Source: Bacteroidota bacterium
GTDB lineage: Bacteria; Bacteroidota; Bacteroidia; Chitinophagales; Chitinophagaceae
Direction of reading: 5' to 3'
DNA: 37,653 bases
Assembly (NCBI GenBank): GCA_026391195.1
Contig: JAPLEI010000061.1
Span: 646 to 38,298, forward strand
In this document: positions 27,027-36,501 of the stretch, piece after piece
Position numbering within the stretch: position 1 is the stretch's first letter
Layout: the number at the start of each line of letters is the position of its first letter
Notes under the pieces: model-generated
The model's database searches: none
Told to the model about the DNA's origin: nothing
Seen by the model: the letters and a program-made list of their open reading frames with translations, nothing else
Made by a program: the position numbers and the translations under genes

Positions 27027-28673
27027 TTATCCTTCAAATGTGCTATAGAAATAAGGCGTTTTCGCTTCAAATTCCGCACTGCAGGTATCAACCATTTTAT
27101 AAACCCTGCGAATACCCAAAGCGGTTCTTTTATTCAGCACATCTTCATCCGAACAGTCGCCATGTAAAATTTTTGAAATCTGCACATCTGCAAAACCATT
27201 TACTTTGGCCTCCCGCAGCAATTCTTCTGGTAAGTTGTCGATAGAATACTTAGCAAGTTCCTTTTCGATTTTACAGATTTGTTGAATTTGATAAACAAAC
27301 CACCGGTCGATACCGGTTGCCTGCACAATTGATTTTACGGTGGTACCCTGCATCAACGCATCCTTGATTCGGAAAATCCGATCCCATTTGGGTGTTTTGA
27401 TATATTCAGTCAACTCCTCATTTTTCATTAAACTTTTACCATAATAGCCCAATCCTACTGCTTCATTTTCTAGGCTCTGACAAGCTTTCTGTATTGCTTC
27501 GGTAAAACTTCTGCCAATGGCCATTACTTCTCCCACACTTTTCATTTGCAAACCGAGTGTATCGTTGGCTCCTTTAAATTTATCGAAATTCCACCGGGGA
27601 ATTTTTACAATTACATAATCCAGTGCCGGCTCAAAATAGGCCGATGTAGTTTGGGTGATTTGGTTTTTCAGTTCATCCAGCGTGTAGCCGATGGCGAGTT
27701 TGGCGGCAATTTTGGCAATGGGATAGCCGGTTGCCTTGGAAGCCAGTGCCGATGAGCGACTCACCCGCGGATTAATTTCCACTGCAATCAGTTCTTCCGT
27801 TTCTGGATTTTGGGCAAATTGCACATTACAGCCTCCGGTAAAATTACCCAGCGAGCGCATCATCAGAATGGCTTTGTTGCGCATATCCTGAAAAGAGGTA
27901 TCACTGAGCGTCATAGCTGGGGCAACGGTAATTGAATCTCCGGTATGTACCCCCATTGGGTCGAGGTTTTCTACCGTACAAATGATAACCACATTATCTG
28001 CCTTATCGCGTAATAGTTCTAGTTCAAATTCCTTCCAGCCCAATACGGCTTTTTCTACCAGCACTTCGTGAATGGGAGAGGCGGTTAATCCTCTTTCTAG
28101 GGCGGCATCTAAATCTTCCTTGCCGTGTACGAATCCTCCACCGGTTCCACCCAGGGTAAAAGAAGGCCGAATTACGAGCGGAAAGCCAATGGCTTGTGCA
28201 AATTCTTTTCCCTCTAAAAAGCTATTAGCCACGCGGCTGGGAGCAACGGCAATGCCAATCTTTACCATCAGCTGGCGAAACTTTTCCCGGTCTTCAGCCG
28301 TTTCAATCGCTGCAATATCCACGCCAATCAATCGAACCCCGTATTTCTTCCAAATACCCACTTCATCCGCCTCTATACAAAGGTTCAGTGCTGTTTGCCC
28401 CCCCATGGTAGGTAATACCGCATCAATGGTATTTTCCATCAGTATTTTTTCAATACTCTCAACAGTTAATGGCAACAAATATACCTTGTCGGCCATCATA
28501 GGATCCGTCATGATGGTAGCCGGATTGCTATTTATCAAAATCACTTCAATACCTTCTTCCCGCAAACTACGGGCAGCTTGTGAGCCGGAATAATCAAATT
28601 CACAGGCCTGGCCAATAATAATGGGTCCAGAGCCGATAATCAGTACAGATTTAATGGAAAGGTCTTTGGGCAT
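27027..28673 (-). CDS. carB: Carbamoyl-phosphate synthase large subunit, N-terminal half only
   Basis: [64 protein letters not shown], then oligomerisation domain ending [11 protein letters not shown]. The second synthetase half is absent downstream. Confidence 0.92.
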   Translation of the reverse strand: MPKDLSIKSVLIIGSGPIIIGQACEFDYSGSQAARSLREEGIEVILINSNPATIMTDPMMADKVYLLPLTVESIEKILMENTIDAVLPTMGGQTALNLCIEADEVGIWKKYGVRLIGVDIAAIETAEDREKFRQLMVKIGIAVAPSRVANSFLEGKEFAQAIGFPLVIRPSFTLGGTGGGFVHGKEDLDAALERGLTASPIHEVLVEKAVLGWKEFELELLRDKADNVVIICTVENLDPMGVHTGDSITVAPAMTLSDTSFQDMRNKAILMMRSLGNFTGGCNVQFAQNPETEELIAVEINPRVSRSSALASKATGYPIAKIAAKLAIGYTLDELKNQITQTTSAYFEPALDYVIVKIPRWNFDKFKGANDTLGLQMKSVGEVMAIGRSFTEAIQKACQSLENEAVGLGYYGKSLMKNEELTEYIKTPKWDRIFRIKDALMQGTTVKSIVQATGIDRWFVYQIQQICKIEKELAKYSIDNLPEELLREAKVNGFADVQISKILHGDCSDEDVLNKRTALGIRRVYKMVDTCSAEFEAKTPYFYSTFEG

Positions 28674-28806
28674 GGGGCGTTATAAATTGAGCAAATGTAA
28701 GAAGCCGGAGTGAATCTGTCCCTGTTTTTTACCCATTCCAAGGAGTTTTCAACAAAAACCCCCTATATAATGTTATCTTTCCATCCTATAATCTCAAATT
28801 AAACCT

Positions 28807-29277
28807 ATGGCAGTATTAAAAGAGGGCAGCAAAGCGCCTGCTTTCAAGGCAGTTGACCAAAATGGGGAGTCGATTTCGCTCGCCGATTTTAAAGGCAAAA
28901 AAGTAATCCTTTATTTCTATCCAAAAGACGACACACCCGGATGCACGGCACAAGCCTGCAATCTGCGAGATAATCATAGTGCTCTTATTAAAAAAGGGTT
29001 TCAGATAATTGGTGTTAGTACCGACGATGTGAAAAGTCACAAAAAATTCGAAACTAAATACGAGCTTCCTTTTCCGCTGGTGTCGGATGCCGACAAGAAA
29101 ATTGTAGACAAATACAATCTGTGGGGCGAAAAAAAGTTTATGGGTCGTACCTATATGGGCACTACCCGAACAACTTTTTTAATTGATGAAACCGGCAAAA
29201 TTGTGAAAATCATTGCTAAACCAGATACGGCCAATCATACCGAAGAAATACTAGCTGCCTGGAAGGAAGTGAAATAA
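28807..29277 (+). CDS. bcp: Thioredoxin-dependent thiol peroxidase (BCP/PrxQ peroxiredoxin)
   Basis: KVILYFYPKDDTPGCTAQACNLRDN; GVSTDDVKSHKKFETKYELPFPLVSD. Confidence 0.95.
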   Translation: MAVLKEGSKAPAFKAVDQNGESISLADFKGKKVILYFYPKDDTPGCTAQACNLRDNHSALIKKGFQIIGVSTDDVKSHKKFETKYELPFPLVSDADKKIVDKYNLWGEKKFMGRTYMGTTRTTFLIDETGKIVKIIAKPDTANHTEEILAAWKEVK

Positions 29278-29292
29278 TGCTTTGGTACCTAT

Positions 29293-29329
29293 AAAAAAAG
29301 AGCGACCTGTATAAAGTCGCTCTTTTTTT
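29293..29329. terminator. Bidirectional Rho-independent terminator between convergent genes
   Basis: AAAAAAAGAGCGAC-ctgtataaa-GTCGCTCTTTTTTT, perfect 14-bp stem between the bcp and OmpA-like stops. Confidence 0.92.
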
Positions 29330-29345
29330 ATGGAACTATACGTTG

Positions 29346-30254
29346 TTATTTTTTTGTCTCCAACAGTTTGAAGAACTGATCTAACTGTGGTAATATCACA
29401 ATACGAGTTCTGCGGTTGGCAGCACGTCCTTCCGGAGTGGAATTATCCATTAAGGGAAGGTATTGACCACGGCCTGCAGCTGTCATACGCTTTGGATCTA
29501 AACCATATCCATCTTGCAATACCCGAACAACCGTAGTGGCTCTTTTCACACTCAAATCCCAGTTATCCTGAATGCCCGGACTGGTAATAGGAATACTATC
29601 CGTGTGGCCTTCTACCAAAAATTCAATATCTGGTTGAGCGTTCAATACTTTGGCTACTTTACCCAATACTTCTTTAGCACGGTCGGTAATCGCATAGCTT
29701 CCGCTCTTGAATAATAATTTATCGGAAATGTCTACATACACTACTCCTTTATCAACTTTGATGTTGATGTCTTTATCGTCTAGATTACCAATGGCTCCTT
29801 TTAAATTCATTACCAACGCCATATTCAAAGAATCTTTCCGCGCGATAGAGCCCTGCAGATCTTTGATATAAATATCTTTCGATCCAATGTTCTCCAGCGA
29901 TTTTTTAATACTCTCCGCCTGAGAACCGGAAATTATTGCTAAGTCTTTCATTTGGCTGAGTACAGTATTATTATTGTCTCTCAGGTAATCAATCTGCTTG
30001 TTCAGGTCAGCAATTTGACCTTCAAGTGCAGCTTTGCGGCTATTCAAATCGGAAACCTGTCCGTTCGATTTTTCAATAGAGAAGTTACATTTCTTTAATT
30101 CGTCTTGTAACTCTCTGTACTTAGCCTGCATGGCAAGGTAATCGCCACTTAATTGGGCATACTTGGCTTTTTCAGCTTCTAAGGTTTTGGTGGATACGCA
30201 AGACGTGAAAGTGGCGGCCATCAAAACAACGAGTAAGAGGGAATTTAGTTTCAT
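29346..30254 (-). CDS. OmpA-family lipoprotein with coiled coil
   Basis: Lipobox-like MKLNSLLLVVLMAATFTSC; coiled coil; FLVEGHTDSIPI...NWDLSVKRATTVVRVLQ..GRGQYLP...NRRTRIVI. Confidence 0.92.
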   Translation of the reverse strand: MKLNSLLLVVLMAATFTSCVSTKTLEAEKAKYAQLSGDYLAMQAKYRELQDELKKCNFSIEKSNGQVSDLNSRKAALEGQIADLNKQIDYLRDNNNTVLSQMKDLAIISGSQAESIKKSLENIGSKDIYIKDLQGSIARKDSLNMALVMNLKGAIGNLDDKDINIKVDKGVVYVDISDKLLFKSGSYAITDRAKEVLGKVAKVLNAQPDIEFLVEGHTDSIPITSPGIQDNWDLSVKRATTVVRVLQDGYGLDPKRMTAAGRGQYLPLMDNSTPEGRAANRRTRIVILPQLDQFFKLLETKK

Positions 30255-30433
30255 TTTTTTAATAGATTGATTTCAAAGTTACAGGTTTTTACACAATTCA
30301 TGCCAAATGCGACCTGCTCGGTTCATTTTATAAAATCCTTATGATTTGTGTTAAATAAATCATAGCATCCTCCGGTCTGTATAAAGAGATAATCCGGGGA
30401 TAATTGTTGGAATAGCAACAATCGCTTTTGCCA

Positions 30434-32086
30434 TTAACCCCAAATGATGGCTTCTTCGCGCTGACTCCAGGGGATATATTTTTCTCCGAAGGAGGCATCT
30501 ACCACCTTTCTTTTTATTTTCAGGGTAGGGGTAAGTAATCCGTTTGCGGTGGTCCACTCCTCTTCCAGCACAATCATTTTACTAATTTTTTCGTGGTGCT
30601 CCAGTTGGCTATTGGTTTGCTGCATAAGCGCCAGTAATTGTTGTTTTTGCTGATCGGTATTGTTGATTTTTATCGGTTCCGAGAGCGTACAAATCGCCAT
30701 GGCATTGGGTAATCCTGAACCAATCACACAAACCTGAGAGAGCAAGCCTGCCTGTAACAATTTAGATTCAATAATGGCCGGCATCACGTATTTTCCCTTA
30801 CTGGTTTTAAATTGATCTTTGATTCGTCCGGTGATGGTTAAATAGCCTTCCTCATCAATCATACCCTCGTCGCCGGTTTTCAGATACTCATCTTCAAAAG
30901 AGGCAGCTGTTAATTCTGGCTCTTTGTAATATCCCATCATAGAAGCGTCACTTTTTACCAGCACTTCGTTGTCTTTTCCCAGGCGAACTTCCACTCCTTC
31001 ATAGGAGGGACCAACGGTACCAAATTTTACGGCGTTTTTTCGGTTAGAATGCGAAAGGGCCATGTTCTCCGTCATGCCATAGGCTTCCTGAATAGTAATA
31101 CCCAGCTGTTGAAACCAGTGCAGTAGGGCAGGATTAATTGGGGAGGCTCCGGTAAAAGCATGTTTGTAGCGCCCCAATCCGAGTTTCTTTTGTATGCCTT
31201 TTTTAATCAGCCTACTTACACCCGGAATAGATAGTAGCCGGCTCAGTTTTTTTTGTGGCATTTTTTTCAGAATACCTTCCTGTAATTTTTCCCAAATCCG
31301 GGGAACCGCTAAAAATACCGTAGGCTGGGTATGGGCCAGGTTGGCTGCAAAAGTATCCATCGATTCTACAAAGTAGATGGTACTCCCGGTATATATCCCT
31401 CCACATTCTACCAACATCCTTTCGGCAACATGGCAGAGTGGTAAATAAGAGAAGAAGGTTTCTTTGTGCAGATGCGGGTAGCTTTTCAAAAAAGCATCTA
31501 CTGCAAAACCTAGTGCGTGGTGCGAGTTCATTACGCCCTTGGGTTGACCCGTTGTTCCGGAGGTATATACAATGCTGGCCAGTTTTTCAGCATCGGGAAC
31601 GGGGGTTCCTTGCAGCGGAGGGGTATCTTTTACCAGTTGATCCCAGTTGATACAACCTTCATTGGGGTAAAAGGGAAAAGTAATTTTTTGTAGGGTAGTT
31701 GGTACGCCCTGCATTAAATAAGCAGGGTTATCGAGCTTGCCAATAAAGATGGCTTTGCTTTCGCTGTGTAAAATAATTTCATTAATCGATTCCGGTGTAA
31801 TATTCGGATACAAGGGAACGGAAATACAGCCCGCCATGGCAATCGCCAAGTCGGCCATAATCCAGTGGGCACAATTCTTGCTGAGTATACATACTTTGTC
31901 ATCAGCTCCTAAGCCCATGTTTTGCAGTGCTGCTGCCATAGAGCGGATTTCTTGTCCGGCTTTTGCCCAGGTAAATGCTCGGTATGTTCCTTGTACCGGT
32001 TCTGAAAGAAATAAATCATTCGGCTGTGCCGCTTCAAATTGATAAAATTTTTCAATCAGTAGGGGGTAGTGTTTTTTCATAATCAA
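30434..32086 (-). CDS. AMP-dependent synthetase / long-chain acyl-CoA synthetase
   Basis: IVYTSGTTGQPKGVMNSH, EAYGMTENM, YLKTGDEGMIDEEGYLTITGRIKDQFKTSKGKYV. Confidence 0.93.
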   Translation of the reverse strand: MIMKKHYPLLIEKFYQFEAAQPNDLFLSEPVQGTYRAFTWAKAGQEIRSMAAALQNMGLGADDKVCILSKNCAHWIMADLAIAMAGCISVPLYPNITPESINEIILHSESKAIFIGKLDNPAYLMQGVPTTLQKITFPFYPNEGCINWDQLVKDTPPLQGTPVPDAEKLASIVYTSGTTGQPKGVMNSHHALGFAVDAFLKSYPHLHKETFFSYLPLCHVAERMLVECGGIYTGSTIYFVESMDTFAANLAHTQPTVFLAVPRIWEKLQEGILKKMPQKKLSRLLSIPGVSRLIKKGIQKKLGLGRYKHAFTGASPINPALLHWFQQLGITIQEAYGMTENMALSHSNRKNAVKFGTVGPSYEGVEVRLGKDNEVLVKSDASMMGYYKEPELTAASFEDEYLKTGDEGMIDEEGYLTITGRIKDQFKTSKGKYVMPAIIESKLLQAGLLSQVCVIGSGLPNAMAICTLSEPIKINNTDQQKQQLLALMQQTNSQLEHHEKISKMIVLEEEWTTANGLLTPTLKIKRKVVDASFGEKYIPWSQREEAIIWG

Positions 32087-32649
32087 TTGTTTTGCGCATT
32101 CATCAGATGGGCCAATCCTTTTTCAGGAACTTTTCCTTGCATAGGGCCAAAAAAATCGAGAATCAAACGAAAATCTGCTGCTTGCTCGCTGGTAGTAAAA
32201 GGTTCAGCAACTACTACTTGTTTTTTACCAAAATCAAATCCCACCATTACTAAGGGCACACCTGCCTGATGGGCAATATGGTAAAAGCCGGTATGCAGAC
32301 GCTCAACTTTTTTTCGGGTACCTTCCGGAGAAAGTACCAGCGAAAAACTTTCTTCCGATTTAAATTTTTGAACTACCTGGTCTACCAGATTGTGGGAAGA
32401 AGACCTGTCAACCGGGATGCCACCCAGCCACCGGAAAAGGAACCCAAAGGGCCCGTCGAACAATTCTTTTTTACCCAGAAAATGAATGAAGCCCAAGCGT
32501 AGTTTGCTTCTTACCGCCAGACCTAAAAAAAAATCCCAAGAGCTGGTATGGGGCGCAACAATCACCACACATTTTTTCAGGTGATAGGGAAACTTTCCCC
32601 GGATTTCCCATCCGGTAATCCATAGCAAAAAAATCCAAATCGGTCGCAT
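32083..32649 (-). CDS. 1-acyl-glycerol-3-phosphate acyltransferase-like protein
   Basis: APHTSSWDFFLG (HxxxxD motif), GGIPVDRSSSHN, LSPEGTRKKVERLHTGFYHIA. Overlaps the acyl-CoA synthetase start by 4 nt. Confidence 0.9.
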   Translation of the reverse strand: MRPIWIFLLWITGWEIRGKFPYHLKKCVVIVAPHTSSWDFFLGLAVRSKLRLGFIHFLGKKELFDGPFGFLFRWLGGIPVDRSSSHNLVDQVVQKFKSEESFSLVLSPEGTRKKVERLHTGFYHIAHQAGVPLVMVGFDFGKKQVVVAEPFTTSEQAADFRLILDFFGPMQGKVPEKGLAHLMNAQNN

Positions 32650-32794
32650 ATAGTAAGCAATCTATAAACAACAAGATAATAATTTTCAGGTAAAAATGCT
32701 CATTTCTGCTACCGGCCGGCTTTGATTGTATAAAAAGGTACTAGGGGGTTTAAATAAATACCTGAATAGCAGGCTTTAAAAAACAATTTCCCCT

Positions 32795-33169
32795 ATGATT
32801 CGGCGTTTAAGTATGAAAATAGGTACTATGGCTTCCTTGCGATCGCTGTTTAGTTCTGAAATTGCCCTTATTAAACAGCATACTGCTCGTTTGCCGGCTT
32901 ATATAGAAGTAGCTAGCTATATTAATGATATCCACTTATATAACAAGTGTGCAGAAGTTTTGGAAGAATTAGTGCAATTACAAAATAAATTAGAAGATGC
33001 CCGGGTATTTATCGGCAACCGGTTTATGCAACAAACTAGGGCCTTTTTTCTTTATGCCCGATCAGCTGCTGCATCTAGAATTGTTGCTAATAAAAAAGTG
33101 TACAAAGAACTTTGCCCCTATTATGCCGTAGGAATAAATACACCTATTCGTTTACTCAAAAAAAAATAG
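32795..33169 (+). CDS. Hypothetical helical protein
   Basis: 124 aa; its stop is 1 nt before the next start, so it is probably the first gene of the pxp operon. Confidence 0.6.
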   Translation: MIRRLSMKIGTMASLRSLFSSEIALIKQHTARLPAYIEVASYINDIHLYNKCAEVLEELVQLQNKLEDARVFIGNRFMQQTRAFFLYARSAAASRIVANKKVYKELCPYYAVGINTPIRLLKKK

Positions 33170-33170
33170 T

Positions 33171-34016
33171 ATGGAACTTATTTGTTATGCTAATCAACGT
33201 TGGCAACCCCTGAACGAGTCGGGAGTTTCTTTGCAAGACCTGGGTTTTAAACGCGGGTATGCCATTTTTGATTTTCTCAGGGTTGCACAGGGTACTCCAC
33301 TTTTTTTATCCCAGCATATTGACAGATTTTTTCAAAGTGCAAAAGATATGCGCTTAACCGTACCTCATACCAAGGAAGAGTTAGCAAGACTGGTGTATGA
33401 AATAATAGAAATTAACCGGTTAGCCGATTCGGGGGTTAGAATGATGCTTACGGGGGGTAATTCGGAAGACGGGCTGCACCTCGGCACGGCTCAGCTGTTT
33501 CTGCTGAATGAGCCCATTACGCCTCCGCCTGCCGAAATGAAAAAAGAGGGGTATCAAATGGTTACCTATCCCTATCGCCGACATTTTCCACAGGTAAAAA
33601 CAACCGACTACAGCATGGAGATTTGGTTGCGACCTATGGTAGAAGAACATTTGGCCAATGATGTGTTGTACCATCACCACGGTATTATTAGTGAATGTCC
33701 GCGCTGTAACTTTTTTATAGTAAATACTGCCGGAAATCTAGTAACCCCCGATTCGAATATATTAAAAGGGGTTACCCGAAATACGATTATTGAAATTGCC
33801 CGTGAAATTGGCATTTTGGTTGAGTTGCGCGACCTGCACCTCCACGAAATTCCTGCAGCGCGAGAAGCTTTTGTAAGCAGCACTACCAAACGGATTATTC
33901 CGGTATCCCGCATGGATGATGTTTACCTGCCGGTGAACGGCCCGGTTACTACCCTGCTGTTTAATCGTTTTCTGGAAAGGGAACAAGCAGAAATAGCCAA
34001 TGAAGGAAAACCCTGA
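33171..34016 (+). CDS. Class IV (fold-type IV PLP) aminotransferase
   Basis: DLGFKRGYAIFDFLRVAQGTPLFLSQHIDRF; VKTTDYSMEIW; SECPRCNFFIVNTAGNLVTP; ILKGVTRNTIIEIARE; EAFVSSTTKRIIPV. Confidence 0.9.
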   Translation: MELICYANQRWQPLNESGVSLQDLGFKRGYAIFDFLRVAQGTPLFLSQHIDRFFQSAKDMRLTVPHTKEELARLVYEIIEINRLADSGVRMMLTGGNSEDGLHLGTAQLFLLNEPITPPPAEMKKEGYQMVTYPYRRHFPQVKTTDYSMEIWLRPMVEEHLANDVLYHHHGIISECPRCNFFIVNTAGNLVTPDSNILKGVTRNTIIEIAREIGILVELRDLHLHEIPAAREAFVSSTTKRIIPVSRMDDVYLPVNGPVTTLLFNRFLEREQAEIANEGKP

Positions 34017-34767
34017 TTATCCAATACCAGCGATGCAAATAACTGCTCCCAACGGAGAAGTGTTATCGGTATTGATTGAATGGAATGGCGATCAGTGTTT
34101 CTCACTGGTTTGTCGCGAAGCAATCGACGAAAATTTGCATGCTGTAATCCGAGCCATCTGGCAGGTGCTACATACCCCTCCCTTGCCCGGAATAACAGAT
34201 ATCATTCCAGCTTTTCACTCAATTACTATTGTATTCGACCCCCTGAAAATAGTTAATACGCGCAATCATCCTACTGCCGGAGAAGCCATATTAGAACAAG
34301 TAATGAGTCGGTTAAAGCAGCTCTCTATACATGCTTCCTTTTCAAAAAGGCAGGTAAGTATTCCCGTATGTTATGATGCTTCGCTGGCCCCGGATTTGAT
34401 TACCCTGTCGGCTCAGCTTTCTATTTCTCCGAACGAGTTGGTATCTCTGCACCATAGTAAACCCTACTCTGTATATATGTTGGGGTTTTTACCCGGCTTT
34501 GCTTATATGGGAATATTAGATGCACGAATCAGCGCTCCTCGCCATCCGCGGCCACGCCCCCGTGTACCGGCTGGCAGTGTTGCCATTGCAGCACAACAAA
34601 CTGGTATCTATCCAACGGATTCTCCCGGGGGCTGGCAGTTAATTGGTAGAACACCCATACAGATGTTCAATCCCTTAGAACCCAATCCCTGTTTTTTACA
34701 GCCGGGAGATGAAGTAACTTTTTATCCGATTTCCCTGAACGAATATCAACAACTGATTCCCCAATGA
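34000..34767 (+). CDS. pxpB: 5-oxoprolinase subunit PxpB (allophanate hydrolase subunit 1 / KipI-like)
   Basis: SVYMLGFLPGFAYMGILDARISAPRHPRPRPRVPAGSVAIAAQQTGIYPTDSPGGWQLIGRTPIQMF. An alternative start is at 34033. Confidence 0.93.
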   Translation: MKENPDYPIPAMQITAPNGEVLSVLIEWNGDQCFSLVCREAIDENLHAVIRAIWQVLHTPPLPGITDIIPAFHSITIVFDPLKIVNTRNHPTAGEAILEQVMSRLKQLSIHASFSKRQVSIPVCYDASLAPDLITLSAQLSISPNELVSLHHSKPYSVYMLGFLPGFAYMGILDARISAPRHPRPRPRVPAGSVAIAAQQTGIYPTDSPGGWQLIGRTPIQMFNPLEPNPCFLQPGDEVTFYPISLNEYQQLIPQ

Positions 34768-35744
34768 GTATCCGCATTATTAAAAAGGGAAGCCTGGATG
34801 CTATTCAGGATTTGGGCAGGTTCGGATACCAGCACCTGGGCATCCCACCCGGTGGCGCCTTAGACCCCTGGGCCTTGCAACTGGCTAATGGTTTGGTGGG
34901 CAATACACCTGGTGAAGCAGGACTGGAACTTTTTTTTCCAGCACCTACCCTCCAATTCGAAAAAGATGCAGTTATTGCTATCAGCGGAGCAGATTGGCAA
35001 CCTTGCTTGCAGGGAATTCCTATAGATATTAACCGGACTATTTTGGTAAAAAAAGGGGCAGTACTTACATTTCAGCAACCCAATTCTGGCAGAGTGGCCT
35101 ACGTAACAGTTAGAGGTGGATTTCAGCTCGAACCCTGGCTAGGCAGTTGTAGCACACAATGGGGCGTAGAATTATCGGGCTTTAAGGGAAGAGCCTTACT
35201 GAAAGAAGATCTGCTACCTTTTCGCAGTTCGTTTGAATTTTCTACCCTTGCTCCAGAAAGCTTTCTCGCATTGCCTTGGAAGCCGGCTTTACAAACTAGT
35301 TTGTTCAACACCCCTATTCGGTTACTACCGGATTCTCATTTTCATTTTCTGGATGAAGCCTCTCAAAACCGGCTCACAGGCGCTTCCTTTACTATACTCC
35401 CACAAAGTAACCGAATGGGGTTCTTATTACAAGGACCTAAACTCACGGGAAATTATCGTGAATTGATTTCGGCAGCAGTAAGAAGAGGCACTATACAGTG
35501 GTTGCCGGATGAACAAATCATCCTTCTAATGGCAGATCATCCTACTACCGGTGGATATCCCAGAATTGCACAAGTGATTGCGGCCGATTTGCCCAAACTT
35601 GCGCAATGGCCTGCTTCATTGCCCCTGCAATTTGAGTGGATTAGCCGCAACGATGCCGAACAGATTTATCGGGAGCAGCATTTTTTGCTTACTCAAATGC
35701 AAAATGCGGCAGGCAATCGCTTAGCATCGTATCTTGAGAGTTGA
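34764..35744 (+). CDS. pxpC: 5-oxoprolinase subunit PxpC (biotin-dependent carboxyltransferase family / KipA-like)
   Basis: SLDAIQDLGRFGYQHLGIPPGGALDPWALQLANGLVGN; SNRMGFLLQGP; LMADHPTTGGYPRIAQVI. Confidence 0.93.
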   Translation: MSIRIIKKGSLDAIQDLGRFGYQHLGIPPGGALDPWALQLANGLVGNTPGEAGLELFFPAPTLQFEKDAVIAISGADWQPCLQGIPIDINRTILVKKGAVLTFQQPNSGRVAYVTVRGGFQLEPWLGSCSTQWGVELSGFKGRALLKEDLLPFRSSFEFSTLAPESFLALPWKPALQTSLFNTPIRLLPDSHFHFLDEASQNRLTGASFTILPQSNRMGFLLQGPKLTGNYRELISAAVRRGTIQWLPDEQIILLMADHPTTGGYPRIAQVIAADLPKLAQWPASLPLQFEWISRNDAEQIYREQHFLLTQMQNAAGNRLASYLES

Positions 35745-35754
35745 TTAGCAAGTA

Positions 35755-36501
35755 ATGGAAAAGTATTGGGTAGATATCAACTGCGATTTAGGGGAGGGGT
35801 ACCCCGATGATGCCTTACTGATGCCCTATATCAGCAGCGCGAATATTGCCTGTGGTGCCCATGCGGGGAGCGATTCGGTGATGCAGCAAACCATTCAATT
35901 AGCCATTGAGGCAGGTGTAAAAATTGGCGCCCATCCCGGATTCAATGATCCCGAAAATTTTGGCAGAAAAGAACAACAACACGCTGATTCGGAACTAACC
36001 GACTTAATTCAATCACAGGTTGTTCGTTTACAAAAAATAGCACAATCCTTTGGGGTTGCCCTGCATCATGTGAAACCACATGGCGCCCTGTATAATATGT
36101 CGGCCGCTTCTCCCAACATTGCAAGGGTAATTGCAACAGCCATCAAAGAAATGGATGCGTCTCTTTGCTTGTATGGTCTGAGCAATTCCCATTCTATAGA
36201 ACAAGCAAAAGCAATTGGATTAAACTACTGCAACGAAGTTTTTGCCGACAGGCGATATCGGGCCGATGGCACACTGCTGCCCCGAAGCCATCCGCACGCA
36301 TTAATCACTAATCCGGAAGAGGGTTGCAGGCAGGTAGTGCAGATGGTAATGCATCAATCCGTTATTGCAGATAGTGGCATTGCTATTCCGGTGCAGGCAG
36401 AAACTATCTGCATTCATGGGGATGCTCCGGGTGCTGCAGCGATGGCAGCACATATTTTTCATCATCTTCAATTACATAACATTGGCCTCCAAAAAAACTA
36501 A
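35755..36501 (+). CDS. pxpA: 5-oxoprolinase subunit PxpA (LamB/YcsF family)
   Basis: DINCDLGEGYPDDALLMPYISSANIACGAHAGSDSVM; IGAHPGFNDPENFGR; VKPHGALYN; EVFADRRYRADGTLLPRS. Confidence 0.95.
   Translation: MEKYWVDINCDLGEGYPDDALLMPYISSANIACGAHAGSDSVMQQTIQLAIEAGVKIGAHPGFNDPENFGRKEQQHADSELTDLIQSQVVRLQKIAQSFGVALHHVKPHGALYNMSAASPNIARVIATAIKEMDASLCLYGLSNSHSIEQAKAIGLNYCNEVFADRRYRADGTLLPRSHPHALITNPEEGCRQVVQMVMHQSVIADSGIAIPVQAETICIHGDAPGAAAMAAHIFHHLQLHNIGLQKN

Noticed and set aside
28072-28593. 173-aa plus-strand ORF
   Set aside because: Antisense to the strongly supported CarB gene, with no recognisable motif; likely a codon-bias shadow ORF.
30403-30422. ATTGTTG-gaatag-CAACAAT inverted repeat downstream of the acyl-CoA synthetase
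   Set aside because: Only a 7-bp AT-rich stem without a U-tract on the relevant strand; too weak to call a terminator.
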